A stretch of 5,078 nucleotides of DNA, from contig RKSA01000226.1 in assembly GCA_007571115.1 (NCBI GenBank), forward strand, positions 1-5,078. The letters run 5' to 3'. The translations under genes were made by a program, and so were the position numbers. Source of the stretch: Gammaproteobacteria bacterium (GTDB lineage: Bacteria; Pseudomonadota; Gammaproteobacteria; Pseudomonadales; Pseudohongiellaceae). Shown here piece by piece: positions 4,519 through 5,078 of this stretch (the first letter of the stretch is position 1; each line of letters opens with the position of its first letter). A model generated the notes under the pieces. The model ran no database searches. It was not told the origin of the DNA and worked only from the letters and a program-made list of their open reading frames with translations.

Positions 4519-5078
4519 ATGTTGAGGCAGCGCATCATCACGGCATTGGTGCTGGTCTTCGGCTTCGCTGCGGCGGCGCTGCTGCTGCCGCCGTTCTGGT
4601 TCGCCGTGCTGGTCGGCGCGGGAATCGTTCCGGCTGGCTGGGAGTGGAGCCGCCTGGCTGGCTTGCGCAGCCGGGCGGCGCGTATCGCCTACGTGCTGCT
4701 GCTTGGCGTGGCCGCGGCATTGCTGCTCGCGGCACTCGGCATGACGCCGCAGTCGGAAGCGCCCAATCACGCCGTGACGATGGCGGTATGCGTGGCTGCG
4801 CTGTCGTTCTGGCTCGTGGCGCTCGGCCTGCTGCTCGGCTTTCCGGGCAATCGCCGCCATTGGGACAACCTGCCGTGCATCGGCGCCATGGGGCTGTTCG
4901 TGCTGCTGCCGGGGCTTGCCGGAATCGTCTGGCTGAAGTACGCCGGCCCCGAAGGCCAGTTCGCGCTGTCCCTGATCGTGATCGTCGCGGCAGTCGATAT
5001 CGGCGCCTATTTCACGGGCCGCGGTTTTGGCAGCCGCCAGCTCGCGCCGCGATTGAGCCCGAAAAAATCCTGGGAAGG
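4519..5078 (+). CDS. cdsA: Phosphatidate cytidylyltransferase (CDP-diacylglycerol synthase), 3' end cut by window
   Basis: CdsA is an inner-membrane enzyme that converts phosphatidic acid and CTP to CDP-diacylglycerol, the branch point of phospholipid synthesis. The 187 visible residues are about two thirds of the E. coli length (near 285); the frame is open to the window edge. The N-terminus MLRQRIITALVLV...LLLPPFWFA...WEWSRLAG (1-48) closely follows the E. coli protein. Hydrophobic segments lie near 7-23, 25-40, 56-74, 86-107, 120-138 and 147-165. AAVDIGAYFTGRGFG (157-171) corresponds to the family's ADTGAY...FGK region, with Asp160 kept, and LSPKKSWEG (179-187) to its SPGKTWQG motif. The C-terminal CDP-alcohol signature with its conserved aspartates lies beyond the window. 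The ATG at 4519 has AAGGG (4504-4508) 10 nt upstream and follows uppS by 26 nt. Confidence 0.95.
   Translation, partial: MLRQRIITALVLVFGFAAAALLLPPFWFAVLVGAGIVPAGWEWSRLAGLRSRAARIAYVLLLGVAAALLLAALGMTPQSEAPNHAVTMAVCVAALSFWLVALGLLLGFPGNRRHWDNLPCIGAMGLFVLLPGLAGIVWLKYAGPEGQFALSLIVIVAAVDIGAYFTGRGFGSRQLAPRLSPKKSWE

Noticed and set aside
4483..4860. Minus-strand open frame opposite the start of cdsA
   Set aside because: It is Gln/Arg/Ala-rich shadow sequence. The plus strand encodes a clear CdsA N-terminus and membrane segments.

Overview
The window is a high-GC bacterial chromosome segment carrying a compact, all-plus-strand housekeeping operon: rpsB (S2), tsf (EF-Ts), pyrH (UMP kinase), frr (ribosome recycling factor), uppS (undecaprenyl diphosphate synthase) and the first two thirds of cdsA (CDP-diacylglycerol synthase). 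This gene order and the close match of every core protein to its E. coli counterpart point to a proteobacterium. A high-GC gammaproteobacterium is my best guess, because the rpsB leader and its TATAAA promoter look gammaproteobacterial. I cannot name a genus.

Region by region: 1-124 holds the end of a probable rpsB promoter (GTATAAA followed by a GC-rich discriminator) and a structured leader that can fold into two hairpins with complementary loops, ending in a good Shine-Dalgarno site. 125-1408 is rpsB, which is far longer than usual. 1409-1471 is a short spacer with a perfect 11-bp tandem duplication. 1472-2398 is tsf, 2413-3150 pyrH (GTG start), 3178-3738 frr, 3767-4492 uppS, and 4519 to the window edge is cdsA. 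Spacers after tsf are only 14-28 nt. I see no terminator anywhere, so one polycistronic transcript is likely. No stretch above 300 bases lacks a gene, and I see no mobile element, CRISPR array, tRNA or rRNA.

The genes combine translation (S2, EF-Ts, ribosome recycling), pyrimidine nucleotide supply (UMP to UDP) and envelope building (lipid carrier for peptidoglycan, CDP-diacylglycerol for phospholipids), so the operon ties growth-rate-dependent ribosome production to envelope synthesis.

Two proteins depart from the textbook. S2 carries about 187 extra C-terminal residues: a basic KIKRKR patch, ten octapeptide repeats of the A-E-P type in exact 24-bp register, and a separate ~89-residue folded-looking domain that resembles the winged-helix DNA-binding part of alkyltransferase-like proteins. 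EF-Ts carries a ~21-residue insertion at the junction of its core subdomains. The S2 fusion is the most promising undescribed feature here.
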